Origin: Dendrolimus kikuchii
Lineage: Eukaryota; Arthropoda; Insecta; Lepidoptera; Lasiocampidae
Length of the DNA stretch: 64,000 bases
Reading direction: 5' to 3'
NCBI GenBank assembly: GCA_019925095.2
Contig: CM034392.1
Coordinates: forward strand, 24,246,387-24,310,386
The notes under the pieces: generated by a model
What the model saw: only the letters and a program-made list of their open reading frames with translations
Database searches by the model: none
Told to the model about the DNA's origin: nothing
Made by a program: the position numbers and the translations under genes
Part shown: positions 1-11,299 of the stretch, one piece after another
Layout: every line of letters begins with the position of its first letter
Numbering within the stretch: position 1 is the first letter of the stretch

Positions 1-200
1 TATGATACGCATATTAATGAACGTGATGTACCTAGATTCATTTATCTCGAAAAATGACATAGATTCTACGAAATACATCTAATGTTTACACGAGTAAAAC
101 TGAGTGTATTAATCATATTTATGCCAGCATTTGTTGTACCTAAATTAAATCTTTTGCTGCAGAATTCGATATGATATTATTTTATTATGCTGTTATTATG

Positions 201-355
201 ATTATAATAATAATAATAACAGCCCATAAACGTCCCACTGCTGGGCTCAGGCCTCCCACTATCGGTGAACCGATAGTATCCACCACGCTTGTCCAAGGCG
301 GCATGGCAGGTGTGACACATCGGTTATCTCGATGTTTTCCTTCATCGTTGTTAGA
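201..355 (-). mobile_element. SINE-2 3' fragment
   Basis: (ATA)n, then agcccataaacgtcccactg and cgcttgtccaaggcggcatg. The tRNA-like head is absent. Confidence 0.68.
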
Positions 356-359
356 AGTT

Positions 360-1070
360 TATCCATAGGTTATATAAATTAACAGAAAACTATGTTTACA
401 TGTACTTGAAACTAAATAAACAACAAGATGTAAACTACATTAAAAACAATTTAAAGTTTATCCTAAATTACTACTTTTACCTCTGTTTTGCAATTTTTTA
501 TATAGAAAAATGTGACATTTAACAACAATTTTTTCGAATTACTAAAATAAATCGTTACAGAATAATTCTGAGAAAAGCTATTGTCTCTTTTTGATCGGTG
601 CAGTGGAGCAAAATCAATCTTATACCAAACTGTCGGCTTTACGACGAATTTTCGGCTTCTGACATAAGCGAAAATGTTACAGCACTAGGAATCAAGTCGT
701 GAGTGCAGGAGGTCCGTCGTGATTGAGGGCCGAAATGCTTTAACTCTTTATGGGCGTTTTTTGGAGTAATTTTAATGGTAGCCGGAGAAAATTATCTTGG
801 AAAGGTCCTGTGTGTTAGGACGATGTACGGACGCATTATACGTAACATTGTGTGAATACTTTCGTAACAGAAAATGTGTTTTAAATAACTGTTTTGGTGA
901 AGGTTTATCAGTGTTGAGAAAATTTTCTAATTTTAAAAGCATCAAAGGACTATACATAAGAAGTCATTTAATTTCAAGATTTGTTAACGGAAAATATGTT
1001 AAAACAGTGTTTAAAATATATATATTACCTAAGCATTATTTAGCATTGTGTCCGTGATAATAGTATCATA
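360..1070. other. No gene recognised
   Basis: AT-rich. An 86-codon plus-strand frame at 797-1057 shows no motif and unbiased composition. No repeat family recognised. Confidence 0.6.
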
Positions 1071-1076
1071 TCTCGT

Positions 1077-1112
1077 TACGTATATGTACTATTATAATAG
1101 TACATATACGTA
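1077..1112. repeat. 36-bp perfect palindrome
   Basis: Half-site tacgtatatgtactatta (1077-1094) is followed immediately by its reverse complement. No spacer. Confidence 0.85.
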
Positions 1113-1270
1113 TTATCATTATATTAATACGTGAAGCAAAAACTTTGTACCCCTTTTTACGAACATTGCGCGGACGGAGGAGTATGAAATTTCGCACACA
1201 TATAGTTTATATAAAGAAGGAGTGCAGAATGCTAATATTTTTTTTTTTAAATTATGCATAAAAATACGTT

Positions 1271-1479
1271 AAATCAATAAAAAAAACATTACACACACTA
1301 CCATGTATTTGACACACACACGCCCATATACTCTTTTATTTATTGTTAAAGTCAAATCAACTGTGATTATAGAAGTCTTTGACAACAGAACCTTAATAAT
1401 GTTCAAACTTATAATTTAAATTAATAATGGTCGAATTTCGACCACTGGGCGACCACTAATATATATATATATATATATA
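1271..1479 (+). repeat. Elt-G, unclassified repeat, followed by (AT)n
   Basis: cacactaccatgtatttgac, then gaaccttaataatgttcaaa and cgaccactgggcgaccact, then (AT)n at 1459-1479. Second copy at 50.6 kb. Confidence 0.5.
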
Positions 1480-2031
1480 GATAGGTAATAAGCTATCTAA
1501 CCTATCTTTCTTAAATATATATAATAGAAACATATTAAATGAATTTTCAAGAGGTTTGTTATATATATACTTTAGATATCATGGTGGTAAATAATGTAAA
1601 GCTTAATACAAAAATGATTAATCGAATTATTAAGTTAATATACATTACAATTTACATAAAAAAGTGTATACTTAAAACAGATGTTATTATCTAGTGACTT
1701 TTTTGAAAATATTAAAAAAAAAATGTGTACATATTATTGATATGTATTTGGAAATAATAGTAAATAAATGTTTCATGATTGCTATTATTAAATGTAATAT
1801 TATTATTGTTTCAGGTAATACTTCAAAGTCTTGGAAGCATCATCGATGCAATCTACAGCCTGATAAGTAACTTTATGTATAACATGAGCACCAAGCACAA
1901 AATCCATTCCAGAATAAACAGATTTAACACTTAGAAATATTTTTAGATTTTTGTTTTTTTTTAATTTTTCATGCGTCTAGCGCGACTCCTAGCCCATTGG
2001 CCGGTCTCTGATATTCAATTATTTATCTCGA
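1480..2031. other. No gene recognised
   Basis: Very AT-rich with short (TA) runs. Nothing else. Confidence 0.6.
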
Positions 2032-2347
2032 TAATAAAACTACTTTTTAACGCTTTTAAGCGCGGTAATTTATTTGATTTTTATTATTCCGTCGTTTCGG
2101 CCACTTTTCAGTAGCCGTGATCAAGGTAGACAAAGATGTCAAGTGCCAATGAGTATTGTTCAAGTTTTTATTTAGCCTGCCGCCAACTTGTTCATTTTAA
2201 TTATTTCGTTTTAATTTAGTTTATTATTTACCCTGTGGGAGCGTAATCTAATTTATCACCGCTTCGCAACATGCTGTGGATTTAAAACAAGAAGCAACGC
2301 AAGAAACTCTTAAGCAACATGTCTAACTCTAATAATTTTATATAATA

Positions 2348-2681
2348 ATAGCGGCCCCGACAGACGTTGTCCTGCTCTGAAAAAATAAAAGTCTACGACC
2401 CGATCCCAGCGCCACCCACCGGTTCCAATTGTGGATTTAAACCATCCGGGGACGCACTCAAACACACAAAAACAAAATCACCAAAATCGGTCCAGGTGAT
2501 TAGGAGGATTCTAGAACCCGATCTCAGCGCCACCTACCAGTTCCAACGGGATAAAAAGTATCGTATGTCCGGCTCCTGGTTCTAAGCTACCTCCCCACCA
2601 AGTTTCAGCGAAATCGGTATAGGCGTTCCTGAGTTATAAATAGTGTAACTAACACGATTTTCTTTTATATATATAGATAGA
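2348..2681 (-). mobile_element. Helitron (Hel-2) inserted in Elt-C
   Basis: The minus-strand 5' end is TCTATCTATATATATA (2681 leftwards). The 3' end, cggggccgctAT, is a decayed CTAG. The internal text 'acccgatcccagcgccacc' recurs in the copy at 38930. Elt-C continues on both sides (ataata | ttaaaat), as expected for insertion between A and T with no duplication. Confidence 0.6.
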
Positions 2682-2730
2682 TTAAAATGGGTGGAAGGAA
2701 AAATACAAATAAATTATCAACCAAGTTGGT

Positions 2731-2984
2731 CAATGACTAAACAGATATACAATGCAAAAGTGGATGGATGCAGAAGTCGTGGAAGGCCACGACACACCTT
2801 CCATGATCAAATTGATCGTGTACTAGCAGAAAGTGATGTCAGAGCCTTAAGAACAGACGAGCTTGCATGACAAGAGTTATGAATGTCAAAGAGGCAAGTG
2901 AGGTGTGTAAGAATAAGCCTAAATGGCACTCTGTTGTTCGTGCCTACCCCGCAAGGGAACTGGCGTGAAGTTATGTATGTATGT
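2731..2984 (+). mobile_element. RTE-T LINE 3' fragment
   Basis: C-terminal codons TKQIYNAKVDGCRSRGRPRH onward to ARELA-stop, then ttatgtatgtatg. Flanked by aagttggt (2723-2730 and 2985-2992). A base deletion shifts the frame near 2858. Inserted into Elt-C. Confidence 0.7.
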
Positions 2985-3010
2985 AAGTTGGTTTATATTC
3001 CGGTGCACGC

Positions 3011-3789
3011 AGAAAGATGTCGCAGTGTCTTGAGGTCTGGCAGTTGATTTTTGCTGGGTTTGGGTCTAAATAGTTTTGATGATCGGATCCCCAAACATGT
3101 GATACTTGCTAACCATCTTCTCTATTGAAATTTCATTTATCTCGATTCTATATTTTAGTATTACTGAAAGTATTTTTCAATTTGTATTAGTTTCGCAGTC
3201 ATTCTGGCAAAACGGAATTCTTTCGAGATCCTAATGTCCTAATAAATTTCATCGATGCCAAAAAAAAAATACTATAATAACCAAAAAACAGACAGATGGA
3301 TGACGGTCATGATGATTGTATTAGGGTTCCGTTGGTATCAAAATGGCGTCGCAATTTCCAAGATTATTATTTTACAGCTCCATTACCGAATTTAGTCCAA
3401 GAACACCAAACAAACCGTATACGAGTATTTGTTCTCTAATTAGCGGACAAAGGCGAACCAAATATTTGAATTTAAAAATCAAATATTATGAAGTCGACAC
3501 CAAAGTTTACTTGAAATTCCAAAATATGTGTGAGATAAACAATGTGCGTAAACATTCTCGCTGTTTAAAGGATCTGACATGAGCTATAAGTGATACTAAG
3601 ATAGTCTGCGTATCCTCATGCTGTTCATGATTAGTCTATCTGAAAGTTTTGTCTGAAATAGGCTCAAAAACGGTTCAATGGATGTACGGGCTGCGGCGCG
3701 ACACACGTACAAATGTTAATGATGATGAGAGGATATATGAAGTAAATATTAAAATATAAATGAGAAACTTATGAAAGTAATGATGATTG
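3011..3789. other. No gene recognised
   Basis: A 79-codon frame at 3343-3582 has no recognisable motif. The stretch before the hAT insertion shows no family match in this window. Confidence 0.55.
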
Positions 3790-3797
3790 GTAATGAT

Positions 3798-4512
3798 TAG
3801 TGATGGGCCGAATGTGACTGGAGCCGAATACGAAATTCGGCCGAACTTCGGTTAGATTTCGCCACGCTTTCTCAAGAGCAACACATCGTGACCTGTTGAC
3901 AACGTCAACTTGATAACACCGTATTTTTGGCTTTTTTTCACCATAACCTGCCTCTAGTAAATTTTAAGTATGAGTAGGTGGATAAAAGAACAAATTTTTA
4001 GACCTTTGATTGAAAAAAATCACCATTTCATAATTCTAAATTCATAATTTTTAATTCGTAAAAACTGATTTCAGTCAAAATTAAGGTTATAATTGCTGAT
4101 GTCCCTTAGACGTGTTTTTTTAAAAATTCAAGTTACGCATTGTAATTAAACAGTTGCATTACTTACTGATGTTTCTTAGAGGAATAATAAATTTATTTTA
4201 TTTTTGTTTTAATTTGATATCTATTTAATTAGGCAAGGACTCAATTAACAACTAATTTTTTTTTTTTTTTTTTAACACATTGCACGTTAAGATTTACATG
4301 TTCCTAACTAACATAAATGACCATGAGTATATAGATGCCAATTTTTATATTACGGTTATGATAGATATGATTTCTATTAACTTCAGTCAAAATAGTGCAA
4401 GTAGGTATTTTGCATTTTAGGTGCACCGAATGTTCGGCATTTAAACCGAATTTCGGCCGAATTCGGCTCAAGGTGCCGAAATTCGGTCAAGCCGAGTTTC
4501 GGCCCCTCCCTA
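3798..4512. mobile_element. Non-autonomous hAT element
   Basis: Perfect 8-bp duplication gtaatgat (3790-3797 and 4513-4520). Ends TAGTGATGGGCCGAA and, on the other strand, TAGGGAGGGGCCGAAA. Sub-terminal aattcgg motifs repeat in inverted arrangement. No transposase frame. Confidence 0.78.
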
Positions 4513-4549
4513 GTAATGATTGATAAATACTATAAAAAACTAAACTAAA

Positions 4550-4801
4550 CTTTCGGACAGAATTTCTTCGAATTCTTTCCCTTGCTGCTTTGACCACCTT
4601 TTTGGTACGAACACTACGTGGACGGCTAGATCTTTTTCTGTCACAAACAGAGGAGGTCTCATTTTACCTATTAATAGCCCGGTACACAAACATTTGACTA
4701 ATACCAAGCGTATGGAGAGTTTTAAAAATTGCATTTGGCTCCATACCTACTTTATGTAATGCAATCACAGCGATTCAGTTCTCTTTATCGCCCGACTCCA
4801 T
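4550..4801 (-). pseudogene. Mariner/Tc1-type transposase N-terminus (relic)
   Basis: The minus strand reads from Met at 4801: MESGDKEN, stop, IAVIALHKVGMEP, then FKTLHTLGISQMFVYRAINR, stop, DRKRSSRPRSVRTKK. Helix-turn-helix DNA-binding region and the basic GRP-like linker are recognisable. Two stops; no catalytic DDE part. Confidence 0.65.
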
Positions 4802-5194
4802 TTTAATATCGCAAAATGATGTAAAATGTATTGGCGCCAAAATGAGAAAACACAATGAACAATCATATAAAAATGACAGATTCCAAATTCAAATGTAATA
4901 TTTTGTTTCTTTTTCATTGTAACAGTATTTATGGCCAGACTAAGTATATACTTTTTTCACTTAATAACTTATGTATATTTTATTGCATTTTTACACAAAT
5001 TTAGTTCGCTCGTTTGTTCGCAATTTAACTTTATAAAAAAACCTGTTGTTAGCCCTACATTTGCTTTTTTGTTTGTTTGTATTATTGTAATATGCGCTGT
5101 TGGTTTTTTTTTCAATAAATAAATGAAGTTATTTTTTAAGTTTGTAATTTTGTGTGTATTTCGTTTCATTATCTATCGGGGTTACGAAGATATG
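4802..5194. other. No gene recognised
   Basis: May include the 5' flank of the mariner relic. A hydrophobic 63-codon frame at 4931-5122 is AT-driven and not supported. Confidence 0.5.
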
Positions 5195-5615
5195 AACGTT
5201 ATTATTACGAAAGTAACTTTTTTTGCCTGTTACGCTTTCACGGAAAAATCGCGTTACCGGTTTTCAGAAGTTTGGTATATATAATGCCCTACCATGTGGT
5301 AGGGCCCGACTGGATGGCTACCACCCCTGATCTAAAGTATGTCGCCATAACAACCTTGGGTTGTGTTCCGGCATTAGTGACCAGCTTCCAGTCTCCCTTA
5401 AGAGAGCAGCAGCACATTTGTAGCAACTTTGGTGTTGCAAATGTCCATAGGCGATGGTAACCGCTCACCATCAAATGGGCCGCCTGCCTGTCTGCTGATC
5501 TCCTGCAATAAAAAAAATCTAGTATGAATACCGAGAATGGGCATAGGATACTTTTTATCCCGGAAAATGCGATAGTTTTCACGGGTCGTATCTGAAGTTC
5601 CCGGGGACAAATAAC
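5195..5615 (+). mobile_element. Hel-3-like fragment interrupted by Elt-A
   Basis: Left part ctgttacgctttcacgga and right part ataggatactttttatcccg align in order to Hel-3 at 20.3 kb. The truncated Elt-A at 5295-5517 lies between them. The outer termini are not preserved. Confidence 0.5.
5295..5517 (+). mobile_element. Elt-A, 5'-truncated
   Basis: Begins within the ggtggtagggc region and ends ctcctgcaataaaaaaaa. Inserted in a Hel-3-like fragment. Confidence 0.65.
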
Positions 5616-6144
5616 GTTTACATAAATATTTCGGGCAGTGTAACCCGTGTTAATGCTTGCATTCCAAATAAACTAGGGTCTCAAAATAAACTAGAGTGTT
5701 AGATAAAACCCTAGAATGAATATCAAGTCCAATTGATACGCATAGGTAGTATCATATTAACACCATTACTTTAACAAATTTTCCACTGCTCTGCAATATT
5801 CAACATGATGTATACAAACATCGGTCGCTTGAAATTAATCCAAAAAATTCCAAGAACCCATTCACGAGCACGGGTGTTGCCGGTAAAAAGTGGAAAAAAC
5901 CTAAAATTGCCCACAATGACTGGCCAAAGTGCGAAGTAACCCATCATTTGGGACTAAAAAGAATGCGTTAGGGCCTACCGAATACCCGGCGTTAGGGCTA
6001 CACTTTTGGAGGGCTAAATACTCTTCAAAAGTGGAGCACTCTAAAAACTATTCGCCAATAAAATACCGGTGAAAAAGAATAGCGAAGACTGAGAAGTTTT
6101 AAACGCACGATAAGTTTTTTGCGAACAAAGTAGTAAATAGAAAG
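5616..6144. other. No gene recognised
   Basis: Contains an imperfect inverted pair, cacttttggaggg / ctcttcaaaagtgg, at about 6001-6034. Otherwise nothing. Confidence 0.5.
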
Positions 6145-6863
6145 TCTATACTAATATTATAAAGCTGAAGAGTTTGTTTTGTGTGTTTAAACGCGCTAAT
6201 CTCAGGAACAGCTGGTCCGATTTGGAAAATTCTTTCAGTGTTGAATAGTACATTTATCGAGGAAGGCTATAGGCTATATTATATTTTCAAAAAAATTTGG
6301 GATCCTTACTAAAAGTCCAATAATGTAACCCAAGGTGTAAAAAGATGACCCGAAAAAATCCTTACACGGCGTGCGCTGCGAAACTATTGATTATAGAACA
6401 AAACAATGTACTACCACTCTGCAAAACATATAATTGGCTACAAAAAATATCGCGTAACCATATGTCTAACTATAGTAGTTATCTCACAATAAGTATTTTC
6501 TTTTAATTTTTTAAATAAAACAAATTACTCCACATTCAAGACGAATTCAATACCTTTCTAGAACTTTTTGAATTATTCAATTCGGACGTTTCATTCAAAA
6601 GATATCGCGATATTTAAAATGTAAGTATTAGTGTTATAGCCAAATATACTAATATATTGTTTGATTGAACGCGCTAATTTCAGGAACTACTATTCTGATT
6701 TGAAAAATTCTTTCAGTGTTGGATAGCCCATTTATCGAAGAGGGCTATAGGCTATATATCATCACGCTAAGATCAATAGGAGCGGAGCACCAATGAAGAA
6801 TGTTTCAAAATCGGAGGCTTATGAAAGCAAATTCCACGTGGACGACGTCGCGGGCACAGCTAG
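6145..6863 (+). mobile_element. Non-autonomous Helitron (Hel-1), 719 bp
   Basis: Starts TCTATACTAATATTATAAAG and ends cgcgggcacagCTAG. It contains two related blocks (aacgcgctaatctcagg at 6190 and aacgcgctaatttcagg at 6668; aaaattctttcagtgttg in each), so the long form looks like a duplicated or self-nested version of the 250-bp form seen at 48565-48814. Confidence 0.75.
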
Positions 6864-6937
6864 TAATATAATAAAAGTCTTTAAATATATAAGACCCTTT
6901 TTACAATAATAAAGATATAATACAGCTATATATACAT

Positions 6938-7125
6938 TCATACATACATAATATCACGCCTGTTTCTCATGGGGGTAGGCAAAGACTATGGATCAAACAA
7001 CTTTCGCTTCGTCTACTATCATTAACCTCTTCATACATGCACGTTCATTTGAGAAGCTTTCCACCTGAGCTCTCTTTAACACTTCTGATATGTGATCAAT
7101 GGTGTGTTCGTCTCGGTCATAGAGA
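6938..7125 (-). mobile_element. Other RTE-like LINE 3' end
   Basis: Left tail catacatacata, then atatcacgcctgtttctcat and gggggtaggcaaag. The layout resembles RTE-T tails (microsatellite, then cacgcc...gggtaggc) but the sequence is distinct, so it is a separate family. Confidence 0.45.
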
Positions 7126-7820
7126 TATATATTTTGATATATACCCTGATAATGTCAGCGTAAACATATTTTTTTTTTTTTGTATTTAAAAAGACAACAA
7201 AATTATTTACAACTTATTGACATATACATAGCATAGAAAACCTATGGGGTTTATATTAGTCCTATGGATATCTACGTATCTAGATTGTATCGTAAATAAG
7301 AAGAACAAAAGTAATACGAATTATATAGTGGATGTAATAAAATTAATTAACGAATGAACAACGTGTGAGGAAATATACATAACAAGTAAGAAATAAAGAC
7401 TATTATATAATAAAATATTAAGAAAATTAAAAAAGGAAGCAGTAAAGCATAAATAAACCGTGGTCGGGTTAATCAGAGATCAAAGTGTAATGAGAAAAGT
7501 CTATTATTATAAAATAACACTAAATCACTAACCAACCCCTTTTATTTATTTTTTACTCCATTTCTATTACATTTAGTTACTTGTATGTTTACTTTTAAGA
7601 TGAATAATTATTTTTGTAATGTACCCTCTTATTTCTAAACGGTACAATCGGCCATTTCCTTAATTGAATAATAGTTTTGTTATATTTTTTTTATTTTGTA
7701 ATTATGAAGTATAGTGACCAGTTGTTAATCTTTTATTACCATAAACCCTTCTGAGTTGTTGCAAGTATTACATATCATTACACTATCATTCGCGACCATG
7801 CAATAAAATACACCTTCCTG
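7126..7820. other. No gene recognised
   Basis: Poly(T) at about 7170 with following gtatttaaaaagacaacaaa may be the end of a minus-strand retroposon; unassigned. AT-rich. Confidence 0.5.
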
Positions 7821-7872
7821 CTATACAACTTAAAAAAGTCATAGGTGAATATGCAACTATAAATAAATTTAA

Positions 7873-8537
7873 AATGTATGCTGGAGCAAGTGAGTGAGTT
7901 TGTATATCTTGGATGTGCTTTTAGCAGGGATGGAAGGTACACCGCTGATATAGAAAGAAGAGTGCATTTGGGGAATAGTGTGAATGGAGCGTTAGGTAAA
8001 CTCCTAGGCGCTAAGAACCTCAGCCAGAAGGCCCAGCTTGCCATACACAACGCAATGCTGGTACCTATGCTCACGTATGGAAGCGAGAGTTGAGTATGGA
8101 AGAGAGAGCATGAAAGTAGAGTAAACGCGGTCGAGATGCGAGCACTGCGCAAAATCTGCGGAGTGACGCTCGCGGACCGCGTTCATAACACCGAAGTAAG
8201 AAAGAGAGTTGGTCTGAAAGAGAGTGTCGGGGTGAAGGTAAGGAAAGGAATGCTCCTGTGGTTCGGGCATGTGGAAAGAATGACTAAACAGATATACAAT
8301 GCAAAAGTGGATGGATGCAGAAGTCGTGGAAGGCCACGACACACCTTCCATGATCAAATTGATCGTGTACTAGCAGAAGATGATGTCAGGAGCCTTAAGA
8401 ACAGACGAGTGTGCATGACAAGGGTTATGAATGCGAAAGAAGCAAGTGAGGTGTGTAAGAATAAGCCTAAATGGCGCCCTGTTGTTCGTGCCTACCCCGC
8501 AAGGGAACTGGCGTGAAGTTATGTATGTATGTATGTA
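7873..8537 (+). pseudogene. RTE-T LINE RT C-terminal region, longest copy
   Basis: This is the largest copy here and covers the end of the RT protein. Residues include LEQVSEFVYLGCAFSRDGRY, then LGNSVNGALGKLLGAKNL, MRALRKICGV, MLLWFGHVERM and GRPRHTFHDQID. The frame is continuous from 7878 to 8516 except for one premature TGA at about 8091 (a Trp codon in sister copies); a 12-bp in-frame deletion removes HDER after HVERM. It ends in ARELA-stop and (TATG)n. Known: RTE-clade LINEs have this C-terminal layout, few-base microsatellite tails and heavy 5' truncation. It is flanked by an unusually long duplicated sequence (see findings). Confidence 0.82.
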
Positions 8538-8582
8538 CAATTTAAAAAAGATGAATATGCAACTATAAAAAAAATATTTAAT

Positions 8583-9289
8583 TTACTACACAATCCTAAA
8601 TTGTAAATCCACGCAAATTAAGGAAAGATTCTGCGAGTAAAATATATAATTTATACCTGAGCTATAAAATAGTAATCGACACTACACCCTGATAATTATA
8701 AATAAAAAGTGTACCTGCTCTTTATGGACTAGCCCTAACAAAATGCGCCTACCTGAAAAAGGGCAAAGAAGGATTTTATGAGCACATCGTTCGAACGGCG
8801 CACGCGCATTCGTTAAACTTTTTGCGCCGGTTTCGCTCGTGCGGTTATTGCACTGCTTTTACGCTGAGATAATTTCCTTATTGATTTTATTATAATCGAT
8901 TATGTAGTTTTTGTTACTTTTAAAACTTAAACGTTTCATTGGAATTTAGTTTCGCGTAAATGGTGTTTAATATCTTTAAGTGGACAAGGAAAAAAATATG
9001 AATTATATTTAATTTATTAAATTGGATTGTTTTATACAAATAAATGTCTTACGGTGATTACAATCGATATTGTTATGTGTAAAAAATTAATGACGACAAA
9101 AAGCTTAGAGGAAAATCTTGATTGTGCTTGATGATAATAATTTAATTAACGCTCATGGTTTATTGTTGTTTTGTATTTTATATATCTTCTTTACTTTTTA
9201 GGATTCCGCAGCCACTTGCATACAAACATAACCCTTATGAAAACTTCTATCAATATATAATATGCAGGTAAATTTTTCAGGTGGGCCTT
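8583..9289. other. No gene recognised
   Basis: A GC-richer patch at 8790-8860 (gaacggcgcacgcgcattcg) without an open frame. Otherwise AT-rich. Confidence 0.5.
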
Positions 9290-10080
9290 CAGGACGAGAT
9301 CCTTAACTATGTGAAATAGCGAAATCACCCAAAGGGGTCTGCAGACTGATTTTGTCGTAAACTAAAATGCTATCATTACATACATACATACATAACTTCA
9401 CGCCAATTCCCTTGCGGGGTAGGCACGAACAACAGAGCGCCATTTAGGCTTATTCTTACACACCTCACTTGATTCTTTGACATTCATCTCTTGTCATGCA
9501 CGCTCGTCTGTTCTTAAGGCTCCTGACATCACCTTCTGCTAGTACACGATCAATTTGATCACGGAAGATGTGTCGTGGCCTTCCACGACTTCTGCATCCA
9601 TCCACTTTTGCATTGTATATCTGTTTAGTCATTCTTTCATCGTGCATTCTTTCCACATGCCCGAACCACCGGAGCATTCCTTTCGTTACCTTCACCCCGA
9701 CACTCTCTTTCTTACTTCGGTATTACGAACGCGGTCCGCGAGCGTCACTCCGCAGATTTTGCGCAGTGCTCGCATCTCGACCGCGTTTACTCTACTTTCA
9801 TGCTCTCTCTTCCATACCCAACTCTCGCTTCCATACGCGAGCGTAGTTACCAGCACCGCGTTGTGTATGGCAAGCTGGGCCTTCTGGCTGAGGTTCTTAG
9901 CACCCAGAAGTTTACCTAACGCTCCATTCACACTATTCCCCAAATGCTATCATTAGATTTTTGAAAAATCAGTTAACCTTGTCGGGAATCGAATCGGCTG
10001 ATTTTGAAACAACATTTCCAGTATTATTATACTGAATAATAGTGTAGCTTGTAAGGATTAATTTCTGTGATGGAATGTCA
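9290..10080 (-). mobile_element. Possible third tRNA-like SINE, split by RTE-T
   Basis: Parts 9290-9378 and 9956-10080. The minus strand has gattcgattcccgacaagg, then tttttcaaaaatctaatgat, as at 45.6 kb. RTE-T occupies the middle. Confidence 0.35.
9379..9941 (-). pseudogene. RTE-T LINE 3' fragment
   Basis: The minus strand reads from MGNSVNGALGKLLGAKNLSQ to the C-terminus, with (TACA)n at the left marking the 3' tail. A perfect 14-bp duplication, aaatgctatcatta, flanks it (9365-9378 and 9942-9955). The frame is broken twice: a deletion after RKRV and a shift near the end. Confidence 0.82.
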
Positions 10081-10372
10081 AAGGGCAAATAAAGGGAAAG
10101 AGTTGTGTTTGAACAAAATGTTCTGTTTTCCATATTTATTCGTCAAATGCGGCCTCGAGTCCTTCGAATGCTTTTCGTTATTTAGCATAGTCTATGAATT
10201 GGCCCTGAAGGCACACTTATAATTCACCCTGTATATGAAATCACGAAAAAAAAATTATAACCACTTTCTGATTTTTCAGTGCGGAATCGGTAAGCTCGGT
10301 ATATGCGGTACCTGATCCTTTCGGTGTGTATGTACCGCTTCCGCACACATCGAGCGAATCAGGAATACGCTA

Positions 10373-10407
10373 CGTAATCACTCTTGGGTGGCCCAAGAGT
10401 GATTACG
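10373..10407. repeat. Perfect 16-bp hairpin, 3-nt loop
   Basis: cgtaatcactcttggg, tgg, then the exact complement. Within otherwise unassigned sequence. Confidence 0.7.
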
Positions 10408-10489
10408 CAAAGAAAAAAAAATCAAATAGAAATCACCATGTATCGGATATAAAAACACCACGTCTAATCTTATTCAAATGCATACTTAA

Positions 10490-11265
10490 TATTAAAAAAA
10501 ACTTCGTTTCAAAAAACCGACTTCAAAAACTAAAAAACTAAAAAGTATAAAATAACTTATTTCTAAAGCTATTATTATTAATATATATTATCTAAAACAT
10601 CTTAAAGTCGGTGCTGCTTAGTAATTTTCAAAAAAATATAGTAATTTTTATGTTTTACTTTGATTATCGATAAAAGTGTTTTTAACCTTACTTAGTCTTC
10701 AATTTCTTGCCTTTGTGTACTCTTTTTAACCGATTTCCAAAGGAAGGAGGTTCTCAACTTGTTTGGTTTTTTTATGTATGTACTCCGATTACTCTAAGAT
10801 TTATGATCCGATTTACATGATTCTTCTTTAGTTTGATGCGGAATAGTTGCCTTTTGGTCTTCTAATAATTTAACATAGTTTGGCCCAGTTGTTTTCATTT
10901 TATGAACATTTTTCATGAAATTTTATTCCATTCCGTTCCGTATGTACACCGACTACGCTGAGATTTATGATCCGATTTACGTGATTCTTCATTAGTTTGA
11001 TACGGAATAGTTTTCATTTGGCCTCCTAATAATTTAACATAGTTTGGCCCAGTAGTTTTTATTTTATGAACATTTTTTCCTGAAATTTTTTTCCGATCCC
11101 GTTTCTTGGGACCTATATTTTTTAAGGCGCGCGGCATCTTTCGTAGGCCTACCCATAGCTAGGCATTAAAAAGTAACAAATAAAAAAATCTTCGTTTAAG
11201 AAAACTGACTTTAAAAACTAAAAAGTACAAAATAACTCTTATTTCTAAAGCTATTTTTAATTATA
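10490..11265. repeat. Composite repeat with ~80-bp direct ends and a 165-bp tandem duplication
   Basis: aaaaactaaaaagtataaaat near 10540 and aaaaactaaaaagtacaaaat near 11215 are direct repeats. Between them, units 10776-10940 and 10941-11105 share agatttatgatccgatttac and atttaacatagtttggccca. A known type of insect interspersed repeat, not classified here. Confidence 0.5.
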
Positions 11266-11299
11266 ATATCTTAGGTATGGCGGCCATAACTATTCTTTT

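Larger units (their letters stand above)
2032..3010 (-). mobile_element. Elt-C LINE-like 3' region, interrupted twice
   Basis: Pieces 2032-2347, 2682-2730 and 2993-3010 form one Elt-C copy colinear with 19205-19574. Landmarks: aataaaactacttttt, the hairpin-forming ggccacttttcagtagcc, gccaacttgttcatttt and cgcttcgcaacatg. Interrupted by Hel-2 and then an RTE-T fragment. Confidence 0.65.

Noticed and set aside
2090..2130. Hammerhead ribozyme in Elt-C
   Set aside because: The minus strand has a cgaaac-like piece but no CUGAUGA core or a proper stem II; kept only as a test suggestion.
4931..5122. 63-codon hydrophobic frame with AATAAA nearby
   Set aside because: Phe/Ile/Tyr richness is explained by T-rich DNA; no promoter or homology seen.
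5289..5582. Overlapping 60-100 codon frames inside Elt-A copies on both strands
   Set aside because: The same frames recur in each copy in either orientation, with no start or motif; Elt-A is non-coding.
8790..8860. GC-rich patch as promoter or first exon
   Set aside because: No open frame with a donor site and no consistent core-promoter motif; insufficient evidence.
9555..9956. Long frames antisense to RTE-T (also at 51454-51846, 56293-56748, 61731-62169)
   Set aside because: They mirror the RT reading frame on the other strand in every copy; the RT frame has the known motifs and the LINE tail.
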